Below, piece after piece: positions 5,904 through 12,520 of a stretch of 23,692 bases of DNA; within the stretch, counting starts at the first letter, position 1, and every line of letters begins with the position of its first letter. The position numbers were made by a program, and so were the translations under genes. Origin of the DNA: an uncultured Oscillibacter sp. (GTDB taxonomy: Bacteria; Bacillota_A; Clostridia; Oscillospirales; Oscillospiraceae); NCBI GenBank assembly GCA_948902155.1, contig CAQVQZ010000010.1:1-23692 (forward strand), read 5' to 3'. The notes beneath the pieces are model-generated. The model made no database searches, had not been told where the DNA came from, and saw nothing but the letters and a program-made list of their open reading frames with translations.

Positions 5904-7076
5904 ATGAAAATTTTGATTACATCCGACTGGTACGTTCCTGCGGTGAACGGCGTGGTCACTTCGGTAAAGAATCTCCGCCGGGAGCTGGAGGACCGGGGCC
6001 ACGAGGTCCGGGTCCTGACCCTCTCCCAGAACCGCCATTCCTACAGGCGGGAGGGCGTGACGTATCTTGGCTCCGTGGCGGCGGGGCTGATTTACCCCGG
6101 CGCGCGGCTGCGGACGGCTCTTGCGGGAAAGTGGGTCCGGGAGATTGTGGAGTGGGGGCCCGACGTGGTCCATTCCCAGTGTGAGTTCTCCACCTTCTTC
6201 CTGGCCCGGCGCATTGCCGAGGAGCTGGAGATTCCCCTGGTCCACACCTATCACACGGTGTACGAGGACTACACCCATTACTTTTCGCCCAACGTCCGCT
6301 TTGGGAAGAAGGCCGCCGCCGTCTTCACCCGCTGGGCCGCTTCCCACACCGACTGCCTCATCGCCCCCACCGGGAAGGTCCGGATGCTGCTCCAGGGCTA
6401 CGGCGTGAACAAGCCCGTGTTCGTGGCGCCCTCCGGCATCGATCTGCGGCACTTCCAGAGCGAGCCGGTCCCCCTGCGGGGCGCCGTGCTCCGGGCCAGT
6501 TTGGACATCCCCCAGGACCGGACCGTGCTGGTCTTTGTGGGCCGTCTGGCCGAGGAGAAGCGGGTGGACGAACTGCTCCGCTTCCGGGCCGGAATGGGGG
6601 CGGATGATGTGACCCTGCTTCTGGTGGGCGACGGGCCGGACCGGAAACGCCTGGAGGACTTGGCCCAGGAGCTGGGCCTTCACGCGCCGGACGTGGTTTT
6701 CGCCGGGATGGTCCCGGCGGAGCAGGTGGCCGACTGGTATCAGCTGGGGGACCTGTTCGTCAGCGCCTCCACCAGCGAGACCCAGGGCCTTACGTATGCC
6801 GAAGCGTTAGCCGCCGGGACTCCGGTGCTCTGCCGGGCGGACCCCTGCCTGCTGGGCGTGGTCCGGGACGGCGAGAACGGCTGGCAGTACCGGGACGAGG
6901 CGGACTTCCGGGAGAAGCTGGACGGCTTCCTCGCCCAGCCCCACCACCGGGAGGCCCTGCGCCGCGCCGCCAGGGAGACCGGGGAGGAATACTCCGCCCA
7001 GCGCTTCGCGGAGCGGGTGGAGGCCATTTATGCGGAACAGATTGAGCGGAACGCGTTACGGAGGGTTCCGGCATGA
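5904..7076 (+). CDS. GT4 glycosyltransferase, likely monoglycosyl-diacylglycerol synthase
   Basis: A 390-residue GT-B fold retaining glycosyltransferase. The N-terminal acceptor domain begins KILITSDWYVPAVNGVVTSV, typical of the alMGS/LafA-like group. HTYHTVYEDYTHY (114-126) is a segment characteristic of diacylglycerol glucosyltransferases. The donor domain carries VGRLAEEKRVDELL (212-225) and the EX7E motif Glu292-Glu300 (SETQGLTYAEAL). Expected role: transfer of a hexose from a UDP-sugar to diacylglycerol at the inner face of the membrane, making the first glycolipid used in membranes and as a lipoteichoic acid anchor. GAGG lies upstream of ATG 5904. It is coupled to the next gene by an ATGA overlap. 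The exact sugar is not readable; a phosphatidylinositol mannosyltransferase-like role is the alternative. Confidence 0.8.
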   Translation: MKILITSDWYVPAVNGVVTSVKNLRRELEDRGHEVRVLTLSQNRHSYRREGVTYLGSVAAGLIYPGARLRTALAGKWVREIVEWGPDVVHSQCEFSTFFLARRIAEELEIPLVHTYHTVYEDYTHYFSPNVRFGKKAAAVFTRWAASHTDCLIAPTGKVRMLLQGYGVNKPVFVAPSGIDLRHFQSEPVPLRGAVLRASLDIPQDRTVLVFVGRLAEEKRVDELLRFRAGMGADDVTLLLVGDGPDRKRLEDLAQELGLHAPDVVFAGMVPAEQVADWYQLGDLFVSASTSETQGLTYAEALAAGTPVLCRADPCLLGVVRDGENGWQYRDEADFREKLDGFLAQPHHREALRRAARETGEEYSAQRFAERVEAIYAEQIERNALRRVPA

Positions 7077-7669
7077 GACAACAGGCGACGCCAATTGAAA
7101 AACGGGTCTTACAGGCCGCGTCCGCCGCAGGGTTTCTGATCTGCGTGGCGGTGGCGGTTTGGGGCTGGCAGACGGGGGTGCTGACCTCCCAGGACAAGCT
7201 CCAGGAGCTGGTGGGCAAATGGGGGCCCGCCGGGGCGCTGCTGTTCACAGTGTTCCAGGCGGTGCAGGTGGTGGTGCCCGTGCTGCCGGGGGGACTGGGG
7301 TGCCTGGTGGGCGTGATCTTATTTGGGCCCATCTGGGGGTTTACCTATAACTATGTGGGCATCTGCATCGGGTCTTTGCTGGCCTTTGCCGTGGCGAAAA
7401 ACTGCGGGAGGCCCCTGCTGTATCTGCTGTTTTCGGAAAAGACCATTGAGAAGTACGACCACTGGACGGCGGAGAGGAATCGGTTTGCGAAGCTGTTTTT
7501 CTGGTCCATCTTTCTGCCCATTGCGCCGGATGATTTCCTCTGCTATCTGGCGGGGACTACCAGTATGAGCTGGAAGCGGTATACCGCCATTATTCTGCTG
7601 GGGAAGCCGTTTAATATCGCGCTGTATAGTATGGGGCTGATGGCGGTTTGGCAGATGGTGGTCGGATAA
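7073..7669 (+). CDS. VTT/DedA (TVP38/TMEM64-type) membrane protein
   Basis: A 198-residue integral membrane protein. Hydrophobic helices occur near 14-33, 52-75, 85-125, 158-168 and 172-196. The central GGLGCLVGVILFGPIWGFTYNYVGICIGSLLAFAVAKNCGRPLL segment (cut by a re-entrant glycine-rich stretch) and the FWSIFLPIAPDDFLCYLAGTTSMSWKRY segment are the VTT-domain signatures of TVP38/TMEM64 proteins. Some VTT/DedA proteins flip undecaprenyl phosphate or phospholipids. The start overlaps the stop of the glycosyltransferase by 4 bases (ATGA), implying one mRNA and a linked function in glycolipid or lipid-carrier handling. The lipid substrate is inferred only from context. Confidence 0.85.
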   Translation: MRQQATPIEKRVLQAASAAGFLICVAVAVWGWQTGVLTSQDKLQELVGKWGPAGALLFTVFQAVQVVVPVLPGGLGCLVGVILFGPIWGFTYNYVGICIGSLLAFAVAKNCGRPLLYLLFSEKTIEKYDHWTAERNRFAKLFFWSIFLPIAPDDFLCYLAGTTSMSWKRYTAIILLGKPFNIALYSMGLMAVWQMVVG

Positions 7670-7733
7670 GGGGCGGTCAGGACCTTCTATCGAAAGAAAG
7701 GTTATGTGGCCGTAGGGTTTTTCGTTGAAGGGG

Positions 7734-7890
7734 AAAAAAGCCTCCTTTTGAAAGGAGGTGGCACGGCGGAGCCGTGACGGAGGATTGTTGTAGGGGGTTC
7801 TTTCTATTGCAAACCTGGCAACAGAAGGAACCCCCTGCGGACAATCCCCACCCGGCTCCGCCGGGAGCCCCTTTCAAAAGGGGCCTTTTT
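7734..7890. repeat. Nested-palindrome repeat, copy A (complete)
   Basis: A 157-base near-palindrome. Its left arm (7734-7805) and right arm (about 7822-7890) are imperfect reverse complements. Each arm holds two smaller hairpins: CCTCCTTTTGAAAGGAGG and CACGGCGGAGCCGTG on the left; CCCGGCTCCGCCGGG and GCCCCTTTCAAAAGGGGC on the right. The last one is followed by TTTTT (7886-7890) and works as an intrinsic terminator for the upstream operon. It is MITE/REP-like in architecture. The related copies in this window are at 9294-9361 and 18403-18504. No coding function is seen. Confidence 0.75.
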
Positions 7891-7987
7891 ACCCCGGCGG
7901 GATGATATGCTCCTGAGACGGCGAAAGAGGAATTGGACGAGGGAGGGATTCCCGAATCTTTATTCTGAAACCGTGCGCCGAAAGGGC

Positions 7988-8015
7988 TTAACAACAGATT
8001 TTGCCGTCATAAAAT
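7988..8015 (+). promoter_or_regulatory. Candidate promoter of the second glycosyltransferase
   Basis: TTAACA (7988-7993), a 16-base spacer and TAAAAT (8010-8015), about 170 bases before the start codon. It lies just after repeat copy A ends the previous transcript, so a separate promoter is needed here. The rest of 7891-8187 has no gene. Two AAAATCGGG repeats near 8087 and 8106 are the only other structure noted. Confidence 0.5.
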
Positions 8016-8050
8016 GGCGGTTCGTGTGGAAAACTTCATTTGAATTTTAA

Positions 8051-8071
8051 AAGCGGAAATTTCGTCCGCTT
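8051..8071 (+). other. Leader hairpin before the second glycosyltransferase
   Basis: AAGCGGA (8051-8057) pairs perfectly with TCCGCTT (8065-8071) around a 7-base loop. The arms repeat those of the 5819-5860 leader hairpin, so the two glycolipid transcripts may share a control element. Confidence 0.4.
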
Positions 8072-8187
8072 GGTTTTGTGCGCCCAAAATCGGGCGGTAT
8101 CCTGAAAAATCGGGTCGGAAAGACGTGGATTTGGGATTTTGGGAACAGGGTCCGGACCATGCCATACACTGGAGGAGTTGAGCTGTT

Positions 8188-9231
8188 ATGAAAATTTACA
8201 TCTACGGCGGCGGGGAAAAGCTCGTCGGGAAAAGCGGCGTGGGACAGGCTATCCGGCACCAGAGAGAGTGTCTGCGGCGCTCCGGCGTCCCGACCACCGA
8301 CCGCTGGACCAAGGACGCCGCCGCCATCCACGTCAACACCGTTTTGCCGGATTCCGTGTTCGCCGCTCTGGGGGCCAAGCTCCGGGGAAAAAAGGTGGTC
8401 TGGTACGGACACTCCACCATGGAGGACTTCCGCTCCTCCTTTAAAGGCTCCAACGCGCTGGCTCCCCTGTTCCGGCGGTGGATCACCTTCTGCTACGGGC
8501 TGGGGGATGTGGTGCTGACGCCCACCGAATACTCCCGGAAGCTGTTGGAGGGGTATGGGCTGAAAAAGCCGGTCTACAGCATTTCCAACGGCATTGATAC
8601 CGGGTTTTTCAAGCCGGACCCTGCCGCGCGGGGCGCTCTGCGGGAACGGTATGGGCTGGCGGAGGATGCGAAGGTGGTGGTGTCCGTGGGGCACACCATT
8701 GCCAGGAAGGGACTGCCGGAGTTTTTGGAATTGGCAAGGCGGATTCCGGGGGCCAAGTTTCTCTGGTTCGGGTGGACCAATCCGAAGCTCATTCCTCAGG
8801 AGATCGCACGGGAGATGGAGAACGCGCCGGAGAATGTGATCTTCGCCGGGTATGTGGGCCGGGAGGAGCTGCGGGAGGCTTACCAGGGGGCCGATGTGTT
8901 CGCGTTCCTCAGCCATGAGGAGACGGAGGGCATCGTGGTGCTGGAGGCGCTGGCCTGCGGCGTGCCTGCGGTGCTGCGGGATATCCCCGTTTATCAGGAT
9001 TGGCTGAGGGATGGGGAAAATGTATACAAAGCGTCGAATAATGATGAATTTCAACGGATTGTATCTATGATGCTGGAGAAGAGACTGCCGGACCTCACGG
9101 GAGCCGGAAGGGCTGTGGCGGAGGCCCGGAGTCTGGAGCAGGTGGGAATGCGGCTGAGGGATATTTATCTGCGGGAGAGAGTGCTGCCGCCTCTGCCGGC
9201 GGCTTTGCCGAAGAAGCATGTAAGAGCTTGA
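8188..9231 (+). CDS. GT4 glycosyltransferase, likely diglycosyl-diacylglycerol synthase (LafB/CpoA-like)
   Basis: A 347-residue GT-B glycosyltransferase. The N-terminus (GGGEKLVGKSGVGQAIRHQ) resembles the start of CpoA/LafB-type enzymes, which add a second hexose to monoglucosyl-diacylglycerol. NGIDTGFF (134-141) begins the donor domain. VSVGHTIARKGLPEFLELA follows, and the EX7E motif is Glu245-Glu253 (EETEGIVVLEAL). Together with the GT at 5904 this gives both steps of glycolipid synthesis, one gene apart. GGAGGAG precedes ATG 8188. The tail after about residue 335 is short and basic. The sugar (glucose or galactose) cannot be decided from sequence. Confidence 0.78.
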   Translation: MKIYIYGGGEKLVGKSGVGQAIRHQRECLRRSGVPTTDRWTKDAAAIHVNTVLPDSVFAALGAKLRGKKVVWYGHSTMEDFRSSFKGSNALAPLFRRWITFCYGLGDVVLTPTEYSRKLLEGYGLKKPVYSISNGIDTGFFKPDPAARGALRERYGLAEDAKVVVSVGHTIARKGLPEFLELARRIPGAKFLWFGWTNPKLIPQEIAREMENAPENVIFAGYVGREELREAYQGADVFAFLSHEETEGIVVLEALACGVPAVLRDIPVYQDWLRDGENVYKASNNDEFQRIVSMMLEKRLPDLTGAGRAVAEARSLEQVGMRLRDIYLRERVLPPLPAALPKKHVRA

Positions 9232-9293
9232 GAGTGGAATGGTGGAGAAAAAGGATGGCCCGGATGGAAACGGGTATTTGGTTAGGGAAAAAG

Positions 9294-9361
9294 AAAAAGG
9301 CCCCTTTGGAAAGGGGCTCCCGGCGAAGCCGGGTGGGGATTGTCCGCAGGGGCTATCTTCC
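9294..9361. repeat. Nested-palindrome repeat, copy B (one arm)
   Basis: One arm of the copy A element: GGCCCCTTTGGAAAGGGGC, then CCCGGCGAAGCCGGG, then GGGGATTGTCCGCAGGGG. It aligns closely with the reverse complement of 7822-7890. The opposite arm is missing and is replaced by unrelated sequence and the long hairpin at 9398-9458, so this is a truncated or rearranged copy. On the plus strand it lacks a T-tract, so it is not a terminator for the upstream gene. Confidence 0.65.
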
Positions 9362-9397
9362 AAAACATTGCCATTCCGTTCAATGTGCCATCAACTT

Positions 9398-9458
9398 GGC
9401 CCTCTCAAAGGGCCCCCACAAAATCTTCGGATTTTGCGGGGGCCCTTTGAGGTGGGCC
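9398..9458. repeat. Very long hairpin with a C(TTCG)G loop
   Basis: A 22-bp stem (9404-9425 with 9430-9451) with one A/C mismatch is closed by TTCG, the very stable tetraloop. Five more outer pairs follow (9398-9402 with 9454-9458). No T-run follows on either strand. It lies between repeat copy B and the riboswitch promoter. Possible roles are a transcription barrier, RNase III target or remnant of a palindromic mobile element. The rest of 9232-9560 holds no gene. Confidence 0.7.
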
Positions 9459-9563
9459 GCCTCCTTTTGTGGAAAGGAAAGCTTTCCCAAACTCAGCGGC
9501 ATTACGGGATGAGCGGGTCGCATTACCGAACCTCCGCCGAAAATAATTTCAGGGTGGAACCGC

Positions 9564-9592
9564 TTGACAAACGCCCCCGCCCATGCTACCCT
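9564..9592 (+). promoter_or_regulatory. Promoter of the cobalamin-riboswitch operon
   Basis: A perfect TTGACA (9564-9569), a 17-base spacer and TACCCT (9587-9592, weak -10). The predicted start near 9599 lies just before the riboswitch. Confidence 0.65.
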
Positions 9593-9614
9593 ATCCGTAA
9601 CTGAATAGCCTGCA

Positions 9615-9725
9615 AAGTCAACCGCAGCCGCTTCCGGCGGCACATGGAATAGGGTGAGAAGCCCTGCGAGTCGGTCACTGTGATGCCTCCCTTGAGAGGA
9701 TAAGTCAGATACATGGCGGTTTGGC
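9615..9725 (+). promoter_or_regulatory. Cobalamin riboswitch
   Basis: Conserved cobalamin-aptamer blocks appear in order: GGAATAGGGTGAGAAGCCC (9646-9664), a GCGAG..GGTCACTGTGATG core (9666-9685) and the B12 box AAGTCAGATACATGGC (9702-9717). AACCGC (9620-9625) can pair with GCGGTT (9716-9721) to close P1, and GCCGC/GGCGGC hairpins fill the next arm. At about 100-110 bases it is short for a class-I aptamer, pointing to a reduced or Cbl-II type. It lies between a promoter and a terminator ahead of a CbiK/BtuFCD operon, so high B12 should shut the operon off. It was recognised by motif, not by covariance search. Confidence 0.85.
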
Positions 9726-9796
9726 TGCATTCTGCCGAAACCAAGAGTGCGCCTCTCGTTCGGCCTCACGGCATCTTTGCGCGTGAGGCATTGCTG

Positions 9797-9833
9797 TGCC
9801 CCGAGGCCCTTCGGCCTGGGGCGCTTCCTTTTT
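9797..9833 (+). terminator. Riboswitch expression-platform terminator
   Basis: GCCCCGAGGCC pairs with GGCCTGGGGC (one bulged G, CTTC loop), followed by GCTTCCTTTTTG. A competing hairpin, GCCTCACG/CGTGAGGC (9763-9770 with 9782-9789), lies just upstream and could take part in the switch. A further perfect hairpin GGCGGTT/AACCGCC (9863-9869 with 9876-9882) lies before the ribosome site and repeats the end of the B12 box (ATGGCGGTTT). Confidence 0.65.
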
Positions 9834-9927
9834 GCGGCGCCCCGCCCGATCCGGTTTCCCATGGCGGTTTCAAAGAACCGCCGGGAGATATCGTCCGCAA
9901 ACACGACCGTAAGGAGGAAAACGAGAC

Positions 9928-11784
9928 ATGAAAAACGCAGTCAAATGGACCGCGCTGCTGGCCGTGGTGCTGGCGGCGGGACTGACCACCACCGCCCTGG
10001 CCGCGGAGGCCCCCCGGTACGCCGACGTGCCCGAATGGGCCAGGGAATACGTGGACCGGGTGACGGAACAGGGCCTCATCGACGGCAGGACCGAAACCGC
10101 CTTCGGCTCCGGCGACCCCATGACCAGGGCCGACCTGGTGACGGCGCTGTACCGCCTGGCCGGTTCCCCCGACGTGAAGGGCGCGGAAAACCCCTTCGCC
10201 GACGTGGCGGAGGACGCGCCTTGCCGGGACGCCGTGGTCTGGGCCAAGGAGCAGAAGCTCGTAAGCGGCAAGAGCGAAAGCGTCTTTCAGCCCCAGGGCA
10301 GCGTCAAGCGCCAGGAGATCGCCAAAATTCTCAACCAGTTCGCCGCCCGCCGGGTGGGCAGGGACTCCCTCTCCAGCCGCAAGAACCATCTGTCCGCCTA
10401 TTCCGACGCCGGCGATGTGAGCGCCTGGGCCAAGGAGCCCATGAACTGGGCCGTGGCCAGTGGATTCATCACCGGCAGCGGCAATCAGCTGCTGCCCCAG
10501 GGGACTGCTACGCGGGCCCAGGTATCCGCCATCCTGTGCCGCTGCATGGACGACTACGCCACCGGCGACGCCTCCAGGGACGATTCCCGCAACCAGGACG
10601 GCATTGGCAAAAAGGAGCTGCTGGTGGTCAGCTTCGGCACCAGCTTCAACGACAGCCGGGTGCTGACCATCAAGGCCGTCGAGGACGCCATGGACAAGGC
10701 GTTTCCGGACTATGACGTGCGCCGGGGCTTTACCTCCGACATCATCATCGAGCACATCTATCGCCGGGACGGCCAGCAGATCGACAGCGTGAAGGAGGCC
10801 CTGGAGCGGGCCAAAAAGAACGGCGTGGAAGAGCTGCTGGTGCAGCCCACCCACCTGATGAACGGCTGGGAGTACGGCGACCTGGTGAAGGACCTGGAGA
10901 AGTATGAGGACAGCTTCCAGTCCGTCAAAATCGGCGCGCCCTTGCTGACTTCCGACGATGATTTCTCCAAAGTGGCCGACGCCATGGCCGCCGCTACCCA
11001 GGACCTGGCCAAGGACGGCAAGACCGCCGTGTGCTGGATGGGCCACGGCACCGCCGCCGCTTCCAACGCCGTCTACGCCAGGATGCAGAAGGTCCTGGCC
11101 GGTCAGGGCCGCAAAAACCAGTTCATCGGCACCGTGGAGGCCGAACCCACGGCGGAGGACCTGGTGGAGCTGGTCAAGGAGGCCGGGTATACCAAGGTGG
11201 TGCTGCGTCCCATGATGATCGTGGCGGGGGACCACGCCAACAACGATATGGCCGACAAAAACGACCCCGAATCCTGGTATTCCGTCTTCACCGCCGCCGG
11301 GCTGGAGGTCCAATGCGAGGTGAAGGGCCTGGGCGAGCTGAAGGCCGTCCAGGAGCTGCTGGCGGCTCACGCCAGGGACGCCAAAGAGCTGAAGGATACC
11401 GGCATCGAGGTGGAGCCCAACCCCGAAAATCCGGACGGTAAAAAGGGACTGTCGGACGGCGTTTACGTCATTGATGTGGACTGCGAACAGTCCATGTTCA
11501 AAATCGACAGCTGCACCCTCACCGTGAAGGACGGCAAAATGACCGCCGAACTGGTGCTGGGCAGCGAGAGCTTTGACCTAATGTTCGCGGGCAGCGCCTC
11601 CGCCGCCAAGCTGGCCGAAGAGGGCGCGGCGAAGGGCGTGAAGGACGGCGCGGGCAAAACCGCCTTCATCCTGCCCGTGGCGGAGCTGGACAAGCCCCTG
11701 GACTACGCCGCCCACAGCGTCAAAAAGAACCTGTGGTACGACCGTACCCTGACCTTCCTGTCGGACACCGCCAGGGCGAAATGA
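9928..11784 (+). CDS. Secreted SLH-anchored CbiK-type cobaltochelatase with C-terminal NEAT-like domain
   Basis: A 618-residue exported protein. A signal peptide (1-26, cleavage after ALAA) is followed by three SLH-type repeats (about 28-75, 86-137, 156-207) for binding cell-wall polymer. A class II chelatase domain of the CbiK family follows (229-487), then a C-terminal beta-rich domain (507-614) ending WYDRTLTF. The chelatase begins ELLVVSFGTSFNDSR and keeps the likely metal/active-site residues His309 (QPTH), Glu315, His373 (GHG) and His436 (AGDHANND). Cytoplasmic CbiK inserts cobalt into sirohydrochlorin; exported CbiK proteins are known in Desulfovibrio. Here the enzyme should act outside the membrane on imported or environmental tetrapyrroles. 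AAGGAGG precedes ATG 9928. It is first in a B12-riboswitch operon with a BtuFCD-type importer. The direction (insertion or removal of metal) and the substrate are unknown. Confidence 0.85.
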   Translation: MKNAVKWTALLAVVLAAGLTTTALAAEAPRYADVPEWAREYVDRVTEQGLIDGRTETAFGSGDPMTRADLVTALYRLAGSPDVKGAENPFADVAEDAPCRDAVVWAKEQKLVSGKSESVFQPQGSVKRQEIAKILNQFAARRVGRDSLSSRKNHLSAYSDAGDVSAWAKEPMNWAVASGFITGSGNQLLPQGTATRAQVSAILCRCMDDYATGDASRDDSRNQDGIGKKELLVVSFGTSFNDSRVLTIKAVEDAMDKAFPDYDVRRGFTSDIIIEHIYRRDGQQIDSVKEALERAKKNGVEELLVQPTHLMNGWEYGDLVKDLEKYEDSFQSVKIGAPLLTSDDDFSKVADAMAAATQDLAKDGKTAVCWMGHGTAAASNAVYARMQKVLAGQGRKNQFIGTVEAEPTAEDLVELVKEAGYTKVVLRPMMIVAGDHANNDMADKNDPESWYSVFTAAGLEVQCEVKGLGELKAVQELLAAHARDAKELKDTGIEVEPNPENPDGKKGLSDGVYVIDVDCEQSMFKIDSCTLTVKDGKMTAELVLGSESFDLMFAGSASAAKLAEEGAAKGVKDGAGKTAFILPVAELDKPLDYAAHSVKKNLWYDRTLTFLSDTARAK

Positions 11785-11792
11785 TCTCTCCC

Positions 11793-11825
11793 GAGCGCTG
11801 CGGAGTCCAACGCTCTGCGGCGCTC
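11793..11825 (+). other. Intra-operon hairpin
   Basis: A 13-bp stem with two G:T pairs (11793-11805 with 11813-11825) sits between the chelatase gene and the lipoprotein gene. No T-tract follows, so read-through is expected. It may protect the upstream mRNA or set the relative expression of the surface chelatase and the transporter. Confidence 0.5.
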
Positions 11826-11847
11826 CCATTTCAAGGAGGAACCTGTA

Positions 11848-12510
11848 ATGAACACGACAAAGACCCGCCGGAGGGCGGCGCTGACGGCGCTGGCCCTGAC
11901 ACTGTTTCTGCTGGCCGGATGCGCCGGGGAGAAGGCCCCGGCCCCCATCCAGCCCCCCGATTCCGCCCCGGAGCCGTCCCAGGCGGCGGAACCCGCCGCC
12001 GCCCTCAAACCTGCATCCGAACCCACGCCCGCTGGGGAGCCTGATTCTTCCCCAGAGTCTGCCGTGGAGCCCGTCCCTTCCCCGGAACCCGTTATAGAAC
12101 CCGCCCTCTCTCCGGCCCCCGCCGAAGAACCCTCCCCCAGCCCGGAACCCGCCGCCGCGCCGGAACCCACCCCGGCCCCCCAAGGCCCGGAGGACGGAAA
12201 TTACACCGCAAACGTCACCCTGGCGGGCGGCAGCGGCAGGGCCTCCGTCCAGTCCCCGGCGGCACTGCGGTGCTCCGGCGGGCAGTTTTACGCCTCCATC
12301 GTGTGGAGCAGCCCCAACTTCGACTACATGAAGGTAGACGGCGTGCGTTACGAGCCGGTCAGCGCCCCCGGAGAGAACGCCGCGTTTGAGATTCCCGTGG
12401 CGGCGTTCGACCAGGCCCTGCCCGTGATCGCCGACACAGTGGCCATGAGCGAGCCTCACGAGGTGGAGTATACACTGACCTTCGATTCCGCGACCCTGGC
12501 GCGGCAGTGA
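11848..12510 (+). CDS. Lipoprotein with Pro/Glu-rich stalk and NEAT-like domain
   Basis: A 220-residue lipoprotein. The signal peptide ends in a lipobox LLAGC with lipidated Cys25. Residues 28-114 are a low-complexity Pro/Glu/Ala/Ser stalk with repeated PEP/SPE units, long enough to cross the wall. Residues 116-215 form a single beta-rich domain (DGNYTANVTLAGGSGRASV ... FYASIVWSSPNFDYMKVDG ... HEVEYTLTFD). This order resembles NEAT haem-binding domains. Where NEAT has YxxxY on its last strand, this protein has His204xxxTyr208. The upstream chelatase ends with a related domain, so both may bind the same ligand. Proposed role: pass a metallo-tetrapyrrole from the surface chelatase to the importer. 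AAGGAGG precedes ATG 11848. The fold assignment is inference. Confidence 0.7.
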   Translation: MNTTKTRRRAALTALALTLFLLAGCAGEKAPAPIQPPDSAPEPSQAAEPAAALKPASEPTPAGEPDSSPESAVEPVPSPEPVIEPALSPAPAEEPSPSPEPAAAPEPTPAPQGPEDGNYTANVTLAGGSGRASVQSPAALRCSGGQFYASIVWSSPNFDYMKVDGVRYEPVSAPGENAAFEIPVAAFDQALPVIADTVAMSEPHEVEYTLTFDSATLARQ

Positions 12511-12520
12511 GGCGGGGCCT

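Noticed and set aside
3464..5959. 831-codon open frame on the minus strand across bceB
   Set aside because: It is antisense to a well-supported permease, has low-complexity Gly/Gln/Val/His-rich composition typical of frame shadows in GC-rich DNA, and has no ribosome site or recognisable domain.
9239..9604. Open frames across repeat copy B and the long hairpin
   Set aside because: They merely read through palindromic repeats and the riboswitch promoter; there is no ribosome site or family similarity.
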